A DNA stretch of 64,000 nt from Tenebrio molitor (GCF_963966145.1 NC_091049.1:25482001-25546000); one strand, 5' to 3'; shown: positions 21,440-34,339, counted from the stretch's first letter. Numbers and translations: made by a program. The notes: a model not told the origin generated them from the letters alone.

Positions 21440-22160
21440 CCGACTATTAAATCTTGATAAACTCTTCCAGAAATTTTCGGCTTACGTTGTCCGAAAGACG
21501 GCCTCAACCAAGCTGAACCGATGCAATGCCACACACACTCCGATCGGTCTGCTACTTTGACCTGCACAGTTATTCAGAATCGTTGTTTTTTATTCTCATC
21601 CGGCCGCCTGAACAGTCCGCCAAGTCCCCGCAGTTTCTACCACACGTACTCAGGAAATACGGAAGGCCAGGACTGCACAGTTTTTCCCCTGAGGATTTCC
21701 GGAGCGTGTATGGAGCGCATGTAACATCAGGCAATTGATTCGATTTGGTGGTTGATCTCTGATGGTTTAGGGTGGCATTTCTCTGACGGCCACCACAGGC
21801 TTGCACGTTGTAAATCGTCGATCCCTGAATAGTCGTAATTACATTACAGACATTTTGGAACCTCACGTGTCCCATTTGTCCCTTATTTTGGGGGTGATTT
21901 CATTCTGTTGCAGGAGAACGCAAAATCTCATACTGCCAGAATAGTGAGAGAGTACCTTCCGGACGTTGGTATTCAGGTTATGAACTAACCAGCAAGAAGT
22001 CCATACCTGAATCCAAGGGAACATCTGTAGGATAATATGGGACGATGTTTGCAAGAGCAAATGCCCCCTCCAGCTAACCTTCACAAGGTAAGACAGCGAG
22101 AGATGGAAATATGGGAAGATATCGATTAGGGAGCAACAATATGGGGCCTGATTGAGAGTA
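21440..22160 (+). pseudogene. Tc1-like transposase relic
   Basis: Same family as 11,940-12,560, with independent decay. Recognisable pieces include GGISLTATTGLHVVNRRS, a stretch matching ITDILEPHV, and NLILPE/SPYLNPREH-like remnants. Frames are broken throughout. It lies between the 3' end of A-2 and the A-1 promoter region. Confidence 0.75.
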
Positions 22161-22466
22161 TGCACCCGTTATTAAGTTTTTTTTGCAGTCATGAAGTTTA
22201 ATATTTTTATTAAAGTTTAGAAAATTGTTAAAAGTGTCAGTGATAAAATTGTTCAAGCAGTAAAGGATTCCTGGATTGTTAAAGGTGTCCAAATCTGACG
22301 GTTCTGGAATTAAAATTTGTAGGTATTTCGAAATTTTAAGGTAGTGCATTAACTTTGTGAAGAAGTTTATGATGTCTAAAAATAAGTTACACAAACGGGA
22401 TATTTTAGTAGTACATAATTCACATTGTCAATTCTCAATAATTTTGTTATAATCTAAAAGCAAATC

Positions 22467-22617
22467 TTATATATGCTTATTCACATGAAGTGGAGCTTCT
22501 TCATGACCAGTTGCACCTGGAATATTGTGGGATATATTAATGCAATTAAAATAAAGAATTGATTACCTTGGAGCGATGAAGCATTTTCCGTCGATTCTCC
22601 CTTGGGAGCACCATTTT
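22467..22617 (-). CDS. Ankyrin gene A-2, exons 3 and 4
   Basis: Exon 3 is 22,567-22,617 (51 nt; acceptor TTTTACAG; donor CAAG/GTAATC), encoding NGAPKGESTENASSLQ. Exon 4 coding is 22,467-22,516 (acceptor ATTCCAG; stop TAA), encoding GATGHEEAPLHVNKHI. All phases agree with exon 2. Best-supported C-terminus of the family, since both splice junctions are near consensus. Confidence 0.65.
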
Positions 22618-22671
22618 CTGTAAAAGATATTTTTTTTAATATTGATGCAGTTTAAATATCAGTTCAATTAC

Positions 22672-23638
22672 CTCGAATCGTGACCTTTTTTATTTTGGAT
22701 TCTAGATTCAGTGAATTCATATAAATGGCAAAGTCGTCGTCTTTAGCCATTTTTTCTTTAATCTCAGCTTCAGCCAATCGGGGATCAGCTCCGGATTCAA
22801 TTAACAATCGGAAAGATCGTAAATCGGAATTTTTCAAAGCGGTAGACAAAAGCGTTTGACCATTTTTATTTTTTTGGTTGACATCTGCTCCTTGCTTTAT
22901 AAAATATTCCACTGCATCTACCTGTTCCATTTCTAATGAACATACAAGTAAACTGCTTGCAAGTGTTGCGTCTACTTTGAGGCCATTTGCAATCATGCAA
23001 TTGAGTATTTCAAAATTACGTTTTTCCATGCACAAGTTTAGAGGAAGATTACCATTTTTATCAGCCAAATTTATGTCGGCACCTTTTTTTATTAGATATT
23101 TTGTAATATCCGAATGACTTCGCTCAATAGCACGAATTAAGGGAGTTCCTGAAGACACTACATTAAGGGGAGCTCCCCTTTCTGCCAATAACTGTACCAC
23201 ATCTAAATAGCCTAAATCAATGGCATGAAATAAAGCTGTATGAATTGTCAATTCAGCCCCGTGATCCAACAGCTGATTTATTATCTTTTGGTTTTTTTTG
23301 TCCACTGCCCAATATAAAGGAGTTTTGCCATTTTTATCCGGTTTACAGGTATTTGCACCCGCAACTAGTAAACTCTCGCACATTTGAGGAAACTCGGCTT
23401 TGATACTGATGATCAAAGGAGTATCTCCATTTGGTCCTTCTACGTTGGGATTTACACCTTTCTCCAGCAAAAACTTGACAAAGGGAAGATTATTCCAGGA
23501 CACTACGAACTCGAGTGGTGTACATTTATTGGACGACAGTGATGAACGTAACACAACTTTACTCATGTCATAACCTTCTCTCAACATTTGGGTAAGAACA
23601 GTGGTATCACTGTTCAATAGAGCATAGAATAATCGGTT
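22672..23638 (-). CDS. Ankyrin-repeat protein A-2, main exon
   Basis: 967 nt between TTTTAG (23,639-23,640) and donor GTAATT (22,671 down), phase 0 in and phase 1 out, about 322 residues. It begins NRLFYALLNSDTT. Ankyrin repeats include GDTPLIISIKAEF, KTPLYWAVDKKN, TPLIRAIERSHSD and GADVNQKNKNGQTLL. The C-terminal three quarters is almost the same as B-2, but the first 70 or so residues differ strongly (DMSKVVLRSSLSSNKCTPLE here). No leader exon or promoter block is found between 23,640 and 30,490. The nearest candidate upstream is 30,491-30,508, which would make intron 1 about 6.9 kb across the duplication boundary. Function not predictable beyond protein binding. Confidence 0.88.
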
Positions 23639-23639
23639 C

Positions 23640-24283
23640 TAAAACATGAACATATTCAACAAACTGGAAATAAACAATACGGGTTGCAAAATGTAAGATA
23701 ATAGTTACAAAAATGTAGCTATAATGACACAATTTTGTCAAAATTTAACAATCAGAATATAGTATACATATTATTTCATGAGCAAGTAAAAAAGAAGGTT
23801 TTTATCCACGAAAATAAAGTGAATCATTTGAGTGGATAAAAACCTTTTTCCACTAGGAAGGTACTACTATTAGAAGCGGTCACTCCTGAATCAAATCCAG
23901 AAGTAGAATTTCTCTCCTACTGGTTAATAATTTTTTCGCAGGTAAAATAGCAAGACCTAATTTTTTTTATCGGATAAATTTTTCAATTTCACGAAAACTT
24001 TTTGCTTGGACAACTTTACGAGTTGAATTTGGGCATTTTTATTCTGGTTAGGCCCGAGAGCTTTAGCTCGACGGTTTAAACTTTGAATAAAAATGTCCAT
24101 ATATCAACGAGTAAAATGGTGTAAAGCAAAAATGTTTAAGTGAAAATTGGGAAATCCCGCACCGACAAAGTGTTTGCAAGTTGCCGCACTGCCGTTCTGA
24201 GACTAAAGTTCATTTTTTCTTTAAAACAATTGTCAAAGTGTTGTCACCTTGGTATGAGGCACTAGTTATTTGATGGTTATTAA
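23640..24283. other. Intron or intergenic sequence with the duplication edge
   Basis: Contains the empty TA site (about 23,722) of the 177-bp element found in copy B. Near 23,793 and 23,842 are complementary runs (AAGGTTTTTATCCAC and GTGGATAAAAACCTTT). Homology to copy B stops near 23,990. No gene. Confidence 0.5.
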
Positions 24284-24675
24284 GGCCCCGTTGTAACTAC
24301 CACCATGGTTCAACTCAAGTTCAATTTTGAACGACTTTCAGCGCTGTTTTGACGTTGTACGAAAGTGGTTTTATAATTTATAATTGTGAAGTTCGAGTCG
24401 GTTTAACGCCAGTTCAATAGATCGTGGGTATTAAAGTATTGCGAGAGAAAGTAAACGGTGATGGAAAACGTTCAGTATCTTGGCGAATTAACCGACGACG
24501 AAGATTTCTTCGAACTCTATCAGTTAGTGCAACATCCTAGAGTCCGTGAAAATCATTTTACGAAATGTAGAGATGTAGAGTTTAAAGAAAGATTTAGGTT
24601 ATCTAAAGAAGTGGTGCAGTTTGTGACAGAAGAAGTATCCGAGATAATCTCGTCCCAAACTGAACGGTATAAAAT
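24284..24675 (+). pseudogene. Harbinger (HARBI1-like) transposase N-terminal fragment
   Basis: From ATG at about 24,458 the frame reads MMENVQYLGELTDDEDFFEL, then DVEFKERFRLSKEVVQFV, which matches the N-terminal region of HARBI1-like nucleases (the FRLSK...V motif). The frame is cut at about 24,675 by a small repeat. No DDE nuclease domain follows. GGCCCCGTTGTAACTACC at 24,284, preceded by TAA, could be the left terminal repeat and 3-bp target of the element. I did not find a matching right end. Confidence 0.65.
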
Positions 24676-24845
24676 ATTTTTTGTTCGACACTGTCAGAAT
24701 TTGAGAATTTTCTCCTATGTGAACGGATTTTGATAAATGTCACAACTTGTCAAAACGAAACGTCAAGCTAATTTTAAAGGTTTTAAGCGATTTGAAGCAT
24801 TTAAGGGGCTCGTCGAACAAAAAAAACGTTGTATTTAACTCGTTC
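24676..24845. mobile_element. Small repeat interrupting the Harbinger fragment
   Basis: Reverse-complement relative of 2,780-2,962 inside the hAT element, with TTTTTTGTTCGAC-type ends. Confidence 0.6.
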
Positions 24846-24932
24846 GTGTGTAAATTGGGCCTTTTTTGGCACTCTTGGGCCTTTAAAACGCTCGTTTCAG
24901 TCGCGTGCCAAAAAAGGCCCAATTTACACACA
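24844..24932. mobile_element. 89-bp foldback nested in the small repeat
   Basis: Arms share GTGTAAATTGGGCCTTTTTT and its complement. AACTCGT flanks both sides (24,837-24,843; 24,933-24,939). The hAT-borne copy of the host repeat lacks it, giving an empty-site comparison. Confidence 0.65.
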
Positions 24933-25185
24933 AACTCGTCAAATAAACTATCTACTATTATTCTTTGTTAAATTAAGTACGTATAACAAAAAAAAATTTT
25001 TTTTAAGTAGTTTTGCAGGAATCCATAATTTTCAGCCCACCAAAAGCACCTGCACCTGCTAACGCGTTCAGAGCACATTTAATGCAAATAAATTCAAATA
25101 AACAACTGTTAAAGCAATCTTAAATCATTTTGTTATGAACCCTAATTTTTGATCATAATTTAATTTTGTAGTTATAATTATTATA

Positions 25186-26008
25186 CAGGGTTATTCACGT
25201 AAGATGACGAGCCTGATCAGGTAAAAATGCAACCCAAAAGACAATTCACAAAGCAATCTCGATCCCTATTACATTATCCGTCATTATCACAATGCGCATA
25301 AAACATAGACAGCTTTTAATGTCAGCCCGATGAATTTCAATTTCTGACAGAAAAATGCCTTTCTCAGCAAAATATGATTTGATTTAATAACAATAATAAG
25401 AAATTAAAATCACAAAAGTAATGGGTAAGTGGGATCATATCGGTTCTGTCATCGTTCGAAAATCTTTTCAAATACTAAATATGAACGAAAAATGCAATGA
25501 CAGATTTATCTTTCAAATTATGTAATAGAATACCTACTTGGATTCCTGATTTAATTTTTAAATACCGAAACACAATGAATGCTTTGTAAAGTATCGCGCG
25601 TTCAAATGAAATCCTGGGCTGAGTAGGCGTTGGAAAAATTAAACCGTTTAGAACAGTGTAAAGTTTGAATTTCCCGCCGTTTGACACGAATGACATTTGT
25701 TTATGTTTAATCGCAACATACTTGAACATGTTTGTTTTCAGCAAAGGGTGCCCTTAGATATTTGCTTCAAGAATAGGAATCGTTAAGTTATTCTATTTTT
25801 AATGTAAAACATTGTACAGAAAGAAAAAAAGAAAGATTTTTTTGGCTCTAAATTTTAGGTTAGCTGTCAACATGCTCCAATTAATCTACGCTTTAAAAAA
25901 GCACAACAATTGACGGTTTCCAACGCCTTCCCAGCCCAGGATTTCATTTGAACACTCGATATATTTTGGGTTTAATTTTTACCTGGTCATCTTACGTGAA
26001 TAACCCTG
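25186..26008. mobile_element. TA-flanked element spanning the A/B junction
   Basis: Left end CAGGGTTATTCACGTAAGAT after TA (25,184-25,185); complement ends at 26,008 before TA. Arms share CAGGTAAAAAT and AAATGAAATCCTGGGCTG. 823 bp, non-coding. Bases 1-346 are the right part of a second copy, so the element predates the duplication. Confidence 0.8.
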
Positions 26009-26592
26009 TATAGTAGGTATCAAAAACAACACTGGAAACGTCTAAAGTCCTTAAAATACACACAAAAAATAAAACGAACGGAATAAAACGCAATACCAGA
26101 TTCTAGGTTAAAGAAGATAGGCCTGCCTCGATAAATTTGTAAACACAAAATTACCAAAAAGTTACTGTTTTCACCATTGCTAACTTTGTTTTAACCTGGA
26201 TCAAATGAACTGCCTCCTAACATCGAATGTACTGTTATATTCAAAAAAATCGCGTACACCTATTAATTGCCTGTGTAATTTTGTTGTTCTGGCGTTTATT
26301 AACGTCATACTGTGACACTTAATTTATTCAAAAATGCCACTACCAAAAGTTTTTGAACAAGAAAAGTGGGAATTTAGAGCAGTTTATGCCACGTAGAATA
26401 AATGCGGTTATCAATGCATACGGTGCCACGACCAAATATTAATGTAATATTCAAATGGAATTATCTAAAAATTAAGACATAACCTGTCTTATAATAACGT
26501 TTGTCAAAATGACAGAAAAAGTCCGTTTTTAAACTATACAAAAACCTATAAAAATTGATTACTTGATTTAAATTAAGAAAATTAATTTGGCT

Positions 26593-26926
26593 TGTTCTTA
26601 TTCATCCGATGAACACTTTCAAAGCCGAAGTGGTTATGAAGGTCCAGGTTTTGAGAAATATTCTCCTTCTCCAAGCGAGAATTGCTCAGAAAGTGGAGAT
26701 GAGAAACATAGGTACGGTACTTGAAGAGGTGGATAGAGATGCTTTAGCAGAAAAAGAAGTCCAAATTCAAATTAAATCAGACACTAACGATACTGGGCCA
26801 GCAAATCTAAATTTTTATTTTTCTGCTATAAGCGGAATAAATGAAGGTATTAGAGCACACCTAATGGATGGAACACAGTTGGATTTTTATTTCAGATTAA
26901 CATGTCACTTCTTAACCTGGTCCTAA
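26593..26926 (+). pseudogene. Conserved coding-like fragment (copy B)
   Basis: Near-identical twin of 931-1,264. The only obvious change nearby is TGTTCTAATT to TGTTCTTATT. Confidence 0.4.
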
Positions 26927-26959
26927 CCTAACTTTTGCCACTGATCTTCAGCATAAATA

Positions 26960-27222
26960 TTGGGTGATTCAAAATTATTGTGGATAAGTATGTCAACTAT
27001 GTACAAAAATTTATGTGGCAACTGTGTGGGTAGGGTAGAGTTGACATAGTCGCGCAATTTTGAAAATTGTCAAGTTAATGTGCAATGTTATAAAAAAAAA
27101 ATCAATGCACGCATATGAAATGTCATACAAATGTCAACTCTACTCCACCCACACAGTTACCACATAAATTTCCGTTAGTACATAGTTTCCATACTTATCC
27201 ACAATAATTTTGAATCACTCAA
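26960..27222. mobile_element. TTGGGTGATTCAAAAT MITE (copy B)
   Basis: Twin of 1,298-1,560. Confidence 0.8.
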
Positions 27223-27260
27223 TACTTCACAATGTTGTGAAAAATTCAAAAGTGTTAGCA

Positions 27261-27268
27261 GTTAAATG
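27261..27268. other. Empty site of the copy-A hAT element
   Basis: Single GTTAAATG where copy A has GTTAAATG, a 1,997-bp element, then GTTAAATG. Confidence 0.9.
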
Positions 27269-27577
27269 GTTACTAGTTTTAGGATTTTTCTTTGATTCTC
27301 AAACAGCAAAAGTCAAAGAATCGTTTAGGTAATAAGATTTTGATAAGAGTTTTAAAAAAGAGAATCTAAATTAGATGTACAGAGTGGCTACGAAAATTGG
27401 ATTCACTTTTCCACATTTGCCCAAAAGATGGAAATTAAAAAAAAAATTAAATGGAATTGCTGGAAAATAGTACATATATTATGTTATGAGGAGCAAAAAT
27501 GAAGTTTTATGTGCTGCGGCTGGTAGATTGGCTGCCGAACGCAGTGATATACTATTTTTTCTTCAAACCCTCATATA

Positions 27578-28826
27578 CCGGGTGATTCAGTTTGGTATTC
27601 GCGGCCCTATATCTTTTTTGTTTTAAGAAAAAAGTATAGCAAACCATATATATTTGTAAATCGCTTGTGAAACTACAATAGATGATGTTGTCAAATCTTC
27701 TCTACGATGACATATGTCAAAGTTAAGACAGTCAACTTTTTTTTTTTAAATAGTACACTATACATTTCTTAGCCTATTCTTGTAAAGTTTTTTTTTCTAC
27801 ATTTGAATGTATAAAAAAGTTAACAGTTACATCAGAAAAAAAATCGAGAAAAATAATAAAATATGATTTAATTTATTCGAAAGCGTTATTTTCTAAAAAG
27901 AACAAGTAAGCCAAACATTTGTAAATTCACATTATGTTGGTTCCCTGCATGTCACTATTTACAAGACAACCACGTAGCCAAAAAATAAAATGATTTGACC
28001 TTGTTTGTTTTCAAGCCTCGGGTGCGCCTCGGCGAGAAAACTGAGACTCGGACAAAATACCAAATCCATACTGAATTTACTATGCTAAATTCGCGTTATG
28101 TTGGTTCCCTGCATCTCACTATTTTAAGAATTACATAGCCAAAAAATAAAATTATTTGACAGTGAAATACCCGATCCATCCTGAATTTACTTTATTCGAA
28201 TATTAGAATTTACACTTATTCGAATTTTACATAGTCACCTATTCAAATATTCGAATAATTCGAATACGATTCCCAAGACTCATCACGTCATTCATGCACT
28301 ATCAAAATTCAACTAGGTACATATTTTCATCGTGTATGCATTCAAAGCGGTATAGTCAGGAAGAAGTTAGGTTTCGAAGCCAGATGTTATAACATAGTTA
28401 TTTATGTAAATGTAGGTTATAACATAGCTATTTATTTAAATGTAGGTACGTTAATAATTGACGCTATTAATGTCAAAATTCAATTGTCTCCATGGCTAAC
28501 TAGCTCTTTTTATAAAATAACACTTTCGAATAAATTAAATCATATATTTTTTTTTCTCGATTTTTTCCTATTGCAAGTGTCAACTTTTTTTACACATTCA
28601 AATGTAGAAAAAAAAAGCTTTACAAGAATAGACTAAGAAATGTATAATGTATCATTTAAAAAAAAAAGTTGACTGTCTTAACTTTAACATATGTCATCGT
28701 AGAGAAGATTTGACAACGTCATCTATTGTAGTTTCATAAGCGATTTACAAATATATATGGTTTACTATATTTTTTTCTTAAAATAAAAAAGATATAGGGG
28801 CGCGAATACCAATCTGAATCACCCGG
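27578..28826. mobile_element. 1.25-kb foldback element (copy B)
   Basis: Twin of 3,915-5,163, flanked by TA. Confidence 0.85.
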
Positions 28827-29547
28827 TATAACAAATTATTTAAGACATGTTAAAAAACCAGGTCGTCAGCTCGTTAGATGCCATGACAATGAAGTGACAC
28901 TTTAGCATTATCAATGCAGCAGGATAATATCATAATTTACGGACGTTTGAAGAAAAACTATTTTTTTTACGTAACTATGTCTTAAAAAATTTAGCTAAAT
29001 GTTGATTGTAGCCGATTAGGATATGTTGCACGCTAATGAGTAATGACCCTCCACTCTTACAGCTGCTGTTCTACCAGTGGAGCCACCTTCTCCAGCAGGA
29101 TAATACCATTTTATGATACAGTTGGTTGCAAAAAAAGCGGGAAATGAAAATTTCCCTAATGTAAATTTGGTTTTGTTCATTTGTTAATTAATTGTCTACT
29201 TGACAATACCTGTCAAATAATTTTTAAAAATGTCATTGAATTTTGACCATAATTCTAACCTATCTCTTGTAAAGAGGTTTCACACTATGAAAAATTGTAA
29301 ATGTATCAATTTTATTCTGACAATTGCCGTTTTTTTTAAATTTTTTAACACTTTTCTTGACGTGGGCATAATTAGGCAGGGAAAGTTTTTTAATTTAAAA
29401 CAGTCTAACCAAATTTTGAAATGACATTGACAATAAATTGTTAAAAATAATGACAGTTGCACGAAATATTGAATTGGATGTTGCCATTTAATTAAATATA
29501 TTTTTTCGATCTTCAATTTTTTTGTAAAAACAGCGACATCTCTGGTA

Positions 29548-30080
29548 ATGTTGCAGTTTAAGGTCCTAATAATGCGCGCTCCGTGCCCCACAATATTTAC
29601 TTCTGTTGATGTACTTACACCGTTGCCAGATTTATTAAAGATTGAACAGACTTTTCTAGATCATGCACGTTTTGGTGCAATTTGTTGATTTGTTTGTTGT
29701 CTTGTTTGTAATAAGCCCAGTTTTAAAAAAAATCGCTTCATTAAAAAAAATCCACATGTTTTTGTTCAATTTTTCGTTTTAAGATGAGCTAAAAAGTGCA
29801 CTTGATTCAGAAGAAACGTCTCTACGGGGTGACTGTTGTAGTTTTTGCAAAAACAAATTAAACTGTAAGACACAACATGAACAAAAATGTGAACAAAAGG
29901 GATAAAATTCTGTCATTACGCAACCCACCATAATTCTCTGCTACGAGCAATATAATGTTGAACCTTTAATAAATCTGGCAACGGTGTAAGTACATATGGA
30001 GAAGTAAGTATTGTACGGAACACGGAGTGCTCTCCGTGCGCAATAGGGCTGCGCAGTAGTAGGACCTTAAACTGCAACAT
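29548..30080. mobile_element. ATGTTGCAGTTTAAGG foldback (copy B)
   Basis: Twin of 5,885-6,417. Both TA flanks are intact here. Confidence 0.75.
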
Positions 30081-30258
30081 TACCCCAAAAATTATAAAAC
30101 CACCAACACCGTAATTTACCTGGAAAACACAATCGGCAACGTTGTTTTTATTGGGAACTTAATTCAACAGGTGGTGGTTTTAGAATTTTGGCAAAGACTA
30201 CGAGTACAGTCGAATCACATAATTTTTTATAAGTGTTAAATACGGCATTAGTAATATA

Positions 30259-30454
30259 ACGGGTGTTTTTTAAAAAATTTGTGTCGAAGTTGTCGTTGAA
30301 GAGTCGATTGTGAACGCACCACCGGATTACGCACTCCGATCAGCTGTTTAAATCTATCCCCACTTTTTGCGTGTTTTTAATATGCAGTTTGAAAAAAATC
30401 AGTCTTTTTTAAGACGCCAACGCCAACTTCGACGCCATCTTTAAAAAACACCAT
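30259..30454. mobile_element. Palindromic MITE (copy B)
   Basis: Twin of 6,596-6,790. Confidence 0.65.
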
Positions 30455-30490
30455 TTGCGAGTACATATATGCAGAAAAATATTATCCTAC

Positions 30491-30508
30491 CCATTGATGA
30501 TAAGCCAT
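30491..30508 (-). CDS. Leader exon 1, candidate for ankyrin gene A-2
   Basis: Identical to 6,827-6,844 (MAYHQW, donor GTAGGATAAT, phase 0). The next ankyrin exon downstream on the minus strand is A-2 at 23,638, so transcription from here would cross the duplication junction and build a gene from parts of both copies. Confidence 0.45.
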
Positions 30509-30523
30509 TGTTGCTCACTCACA

Positions 30524-30599
30524 AAACAATATATTATCTCAAACTTTGTTGGGTAAATTAGTAATATACCAAACTAGACAACACAATTATCTTCAGATC
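30524..30599 (-). promoter_or_regulatory. Conserved promoter/5' UTR block
   Basis: Twin of 6,860-6,935. Confidence 0.45.
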
Positions 30600-31008
30600 A
30601 AGGTGGTTAACCTCCTTCCTCGTTGCACAGACTACCCACTAGAATAGAAATAGACGAATAGACCAAAGACCACAGAACACCCCCTCTCTCCGCTTAGGGT
30701 TTTTGGCGGAAACGGATACGATTCGAGTGGTGCGATGGGGTTCTAGCACGTTCTAGAACCTTCGTGAAGATTTCAAAGCGCGCGGCGATTTAAATCGTAG
30801 CAGTACATACAAGATTTTTTGCACGACCTGTATATAATGAGCAACTTTACTCCCTGATTGTATGGAGTAAAGTGGCTCTTTTTTCCCCTTGGGCAAAAAA
30901 CCGCAGCCAACTCAAGCTTTTAGTCATCTTTTTTCCCCTTGGGCAAAAAACCATAGCCTATTCAACCTTTTATGGTTCATATTTATTTCGAATTCATTTT
31001 TCTTTTCA

Positions 31009-31743
31009 CTCGAGGTGCAGTGTGAAGCCCAAAGGCGAAGTCCGAGGGTCCTACAAAGCAACGACGGTAACAATCATGCAATCCCGAGGTGCAGATACTA
31101 TTATTTGCACGATTCAAAAATTTTAATTGAAAAAAGCCGAGAGGTTAAAAATTATTTTTAACTGTCAACATGACACTTCAATTTAGCTTGACAGTGATAA
31201 TTTACAAATTTTCGGCTTTTTTATATTAAAATCGATGAGTCATGCAAAAAATAGTATATGGACCTCGGTAGTGAATGATTTTTACCCTCAGTGGTTTGTA
31301 GAACCCTCGGGCTACAAATTGCACCTCGGAAAAATCATCCACTTCACTCCCTCGGTGCATAATATACTATTTTTCACTCGAGATGCAGTTTGTAGCCCGA
31401 AGACGAAGCCCGAGGGTCCTACAAAGCAACGACGGTAACAATCATGCATTCCCGAGGTGCAATACTATTATTTGCAGGATTCAAAAATTTTAATTGAAAT
31501 AAGCCGAAAGGTTAAAAAATATTTTTAACTGTCAACATGACTCTTCAATTTAGCTTGACAGTGATAATTTACAAATTTTCGGCTTTTTTCTACTAAAATC
31601 GGTGAGTCGTGCAAAAAATAGTATATGGACCCCGGGAGTGAATGATTTTTACCCTCAGTGCTTTGTAGAACCCTCGGGCTACAAATTGCACCTCGGGTAA
31701 AAATCATCCACTTCACTCCCTCGGTGCATAATATACTATTTTC
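31009..31743. repeat. Tandem 366-bp repeat pair (copy B)
   Basis: Twin of 7,345-8,079. Confidence 0.7.
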
Positions 31744-32802
31744 TAATTTGCTGTTTTAACAAAGCTGTTAACGCATTCGTTTTGAATGCGTTAATAAGCT
31801 ATTACGAGTAACACATCCGAAATCTAGGAACTTTTTTCAGTTGGTAACACACATTGCCGGCAGCAAATTGACTCTGGTATTATCAGCATTTCTAGATAAT
31901 TGTAAGAAATATTTAAATACCAATAATTATAAAGTTTATTTCTATTAAGTATATAAAAATGAATCGCCGTTCGTTAGTCTCGCTAAAACTTAAAAACGGC
32001 TTGACCGATTTGAATATTTATTTTTTTCTTTTGTTCGCTTTAATACAGGGGTGGTTTAAAAAGAAAAAAAAAATTGGAAAAGTTGCCCGGAAAATTGGAA
32101 AATTGCAAAAGTTATAATTTTTGTATGCATTTTCGATCGTAACAAACTGACGATAGGAACGACATATTTGATTAATTCTTTTTTTTGTTTGATATGCCCC
32201 GGGCTAGAAATGACTGAATTGAATGTTTTCAATAGAAAAAAAAAATCTGGAAGATTTGGGGAAAAATCTGAAAAAACTAAATTACTTAAAATAATTCGGG
32301 GAAAACTGAAAGTACTTTTTTGTATGAACTCAAGACCATAACTTAGGATTCGAACGATGGCTATGCGTAATTCTTTTTTGGTTTTGTTTGTTAGGGTTTT
32401 GGATAAGTTTTCGGAAAAAAAATTCGGGACAATTACAAAGGAAAGTCGGAAAATTCGGACAAATTTCAAAAATTATAATTTTTATATGCACTGTCGATCA
32501 TAACTGACAGCAGGACCTACATATTTGCTTTTCAATTCAATTGAAAAAAAAATCTGGAAGATTTGAAGAAAAATCTGGAAAAACGCAATCCAGTAAATTA
32601 AAATAAAATTACATTTGCTTTTACTTTTGTGTTGTTTCGCGATCTGTCCAACAAATGTAGTAGTTGTTTTATTTCTATTCCAATTTGCATATTTGCCTAC
32701 ATGCACAAAAGTCATTTGACAGCTGATTGTGAAATTGGGAATCAAACCAATCGGATTGTTTACTTGAACATCGATCTTGCAATCGAAATCGAAATGTAAA
32801 TA

Positions 32803-33074
32803 TTGGGTGATACAAAATAATTGTGGATAAATCTGGCAGCTATGTACGAAAATTTATGTGGCAACTGTGGGTAGGATAGAATTGACATTTCTTTGACAGT
32901 TTATAGTCGCGCAATTTTGAAATTTGTCAAATCAATGTGTAATGGAATTTAACAAATCAAATACACGCTTATGAAATGTCATACAAATGTCAACTCTATC
33001 CCATTCACACAGTTGCCACATACATTTTCGTACATAGTTGCAATACTTATTCACAATCATTTTGAATAAGTCAA
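32803..33074. mobile_element. TTGGGTGATTCAAAAT MITE, second member (copy B)
   Basis: Twin of 9,139-9,410, with one T-to-A change in the left terminal repeat (GGGTGATACAAAAT). Confidence 0.7.
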
Positions 33075-33356
33075 CCGAGGGGAAAAACATGAATATCTCC
33101 CGTGGTGCATACAATATTTTATTTTTTAGTCTCTCTACTTAAAAGTTAAAATTTTATTAAAAATATTTAGCAGGGAAGATTGCGTGAATATGTGGTTGCT
33201 ATAGTTTCGTTCTCATGAGTTTGTTGCCGACAATGTGGAGGGCAAAAAAATTTGACAAATCCCAAGGGAGATATGAGTTGTTTTTCACAATCTGTATCTA
33301 TGACGAAAAGAAACAATATCGTGTTACTAAAAAATAAAAACAGTATTATTAGGTAC

Positions 33357-34339
33357 TGTTACGTTATAAATTACGCTCCCGAAACTGGGCAACCCTGTTA
33401 CCGGTTACAAATCCGGAATGTTCAGGGGTCGTGGCTTCGACTCGGTTTACAATGCGAACCACGAGAAACGCCGACTGAAGCTGAAAATTTTGGTGAGAAC
33501 AGCCCGGAGTACGGGAAATGATACACAATCTTCCAACTAATCGTTTATTCAGATGTCAAACAATGAAAATAATGATATAAATGAAAAAGAAAACAACGAA
33601 GCCTGACTAGCCTTATGGCGTGTACAAAATTGTACAAAATAACCTAACTCCTCGGAGGGTCCTCCGGGTCCCAGATATTCAACGAACGAGTACCGGCGAA
33701 ACAGTAAAAAAAAATTCCCTTCTTTAGCGAAGGAGGAAGGCCGACTGGTCCTACGTAACGTCGCTATTCGGCTACGCCGCCCGCATAAGCGGGGAGGTCC
33801 TCCAAGTCTTCCTTCGCTCCAAAAAAAAAAAAATTGAAGTTAAGATGTTTTTCTCCGGTACGGACCGGTGAAGAACCACGCGCAAAAAAATGTTCGGTGA
33901 GCGCGATACACAATTCCTGGCGAGGTCACTCACGGATTGATAATCGTTCGTGAATATAAAAACCCGACGGACTTGATAAGAAATTTTTTTCTTAAGTTAG
34001 TACGATTAATGAAATGACGCGCCTTATGACAAAACTGCAACTTTAACAGTGGAACAAATTATAAATCCTAAACGCGATATACAAATAAATGAATTTGATA
34101 GAACTTTTCACCCGTCGAAATAATGAGTGACAATGGAAATTTGACTATAGTTAAATACAAACGCTCAATTAGTTCGACGGAGTGACAAAATACAACCGAA
34201 AACTTTGAGAAGCTACGGCCTGTAAAAATTGGGGTGTCACCACTGCTCCGGACTTGCTGGTGGGTAGATCCGGCACCTTCCGGAACATTCTAGAAAAATC
34301 GCGAAGATTTACAATCGCGCGGCGATTTAAATCGTAACA
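33357..34339. mobile_element. Solo LTR (copy B)
   Basis: Twin of 9,693-10,675, flanked by GTAC. Confidence 0.8.

Larger units (their letters stand above)
1..23990. repeat. Segmental duplication, copy A
   Basis: This segment aligns base for base with 25,663-51,975. The offset is 25,662 up to about 1,600, then about 23,660 to 14.2 kb, then larger, and each step is explained by an insertion in one copy. By eye, differences over the first 17.6 kb are scattered single bases and small indels. The ankyrin exons are far more diverged than their flanks. Base 1 falls inside a transposon that is complete at 25,186-26,008, so the true left edge is probably outside the window. Right-hand homology stops near 23,990, inside a run reading CACGAAAACTTTTTGCTT. 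Confidence 0.95.
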
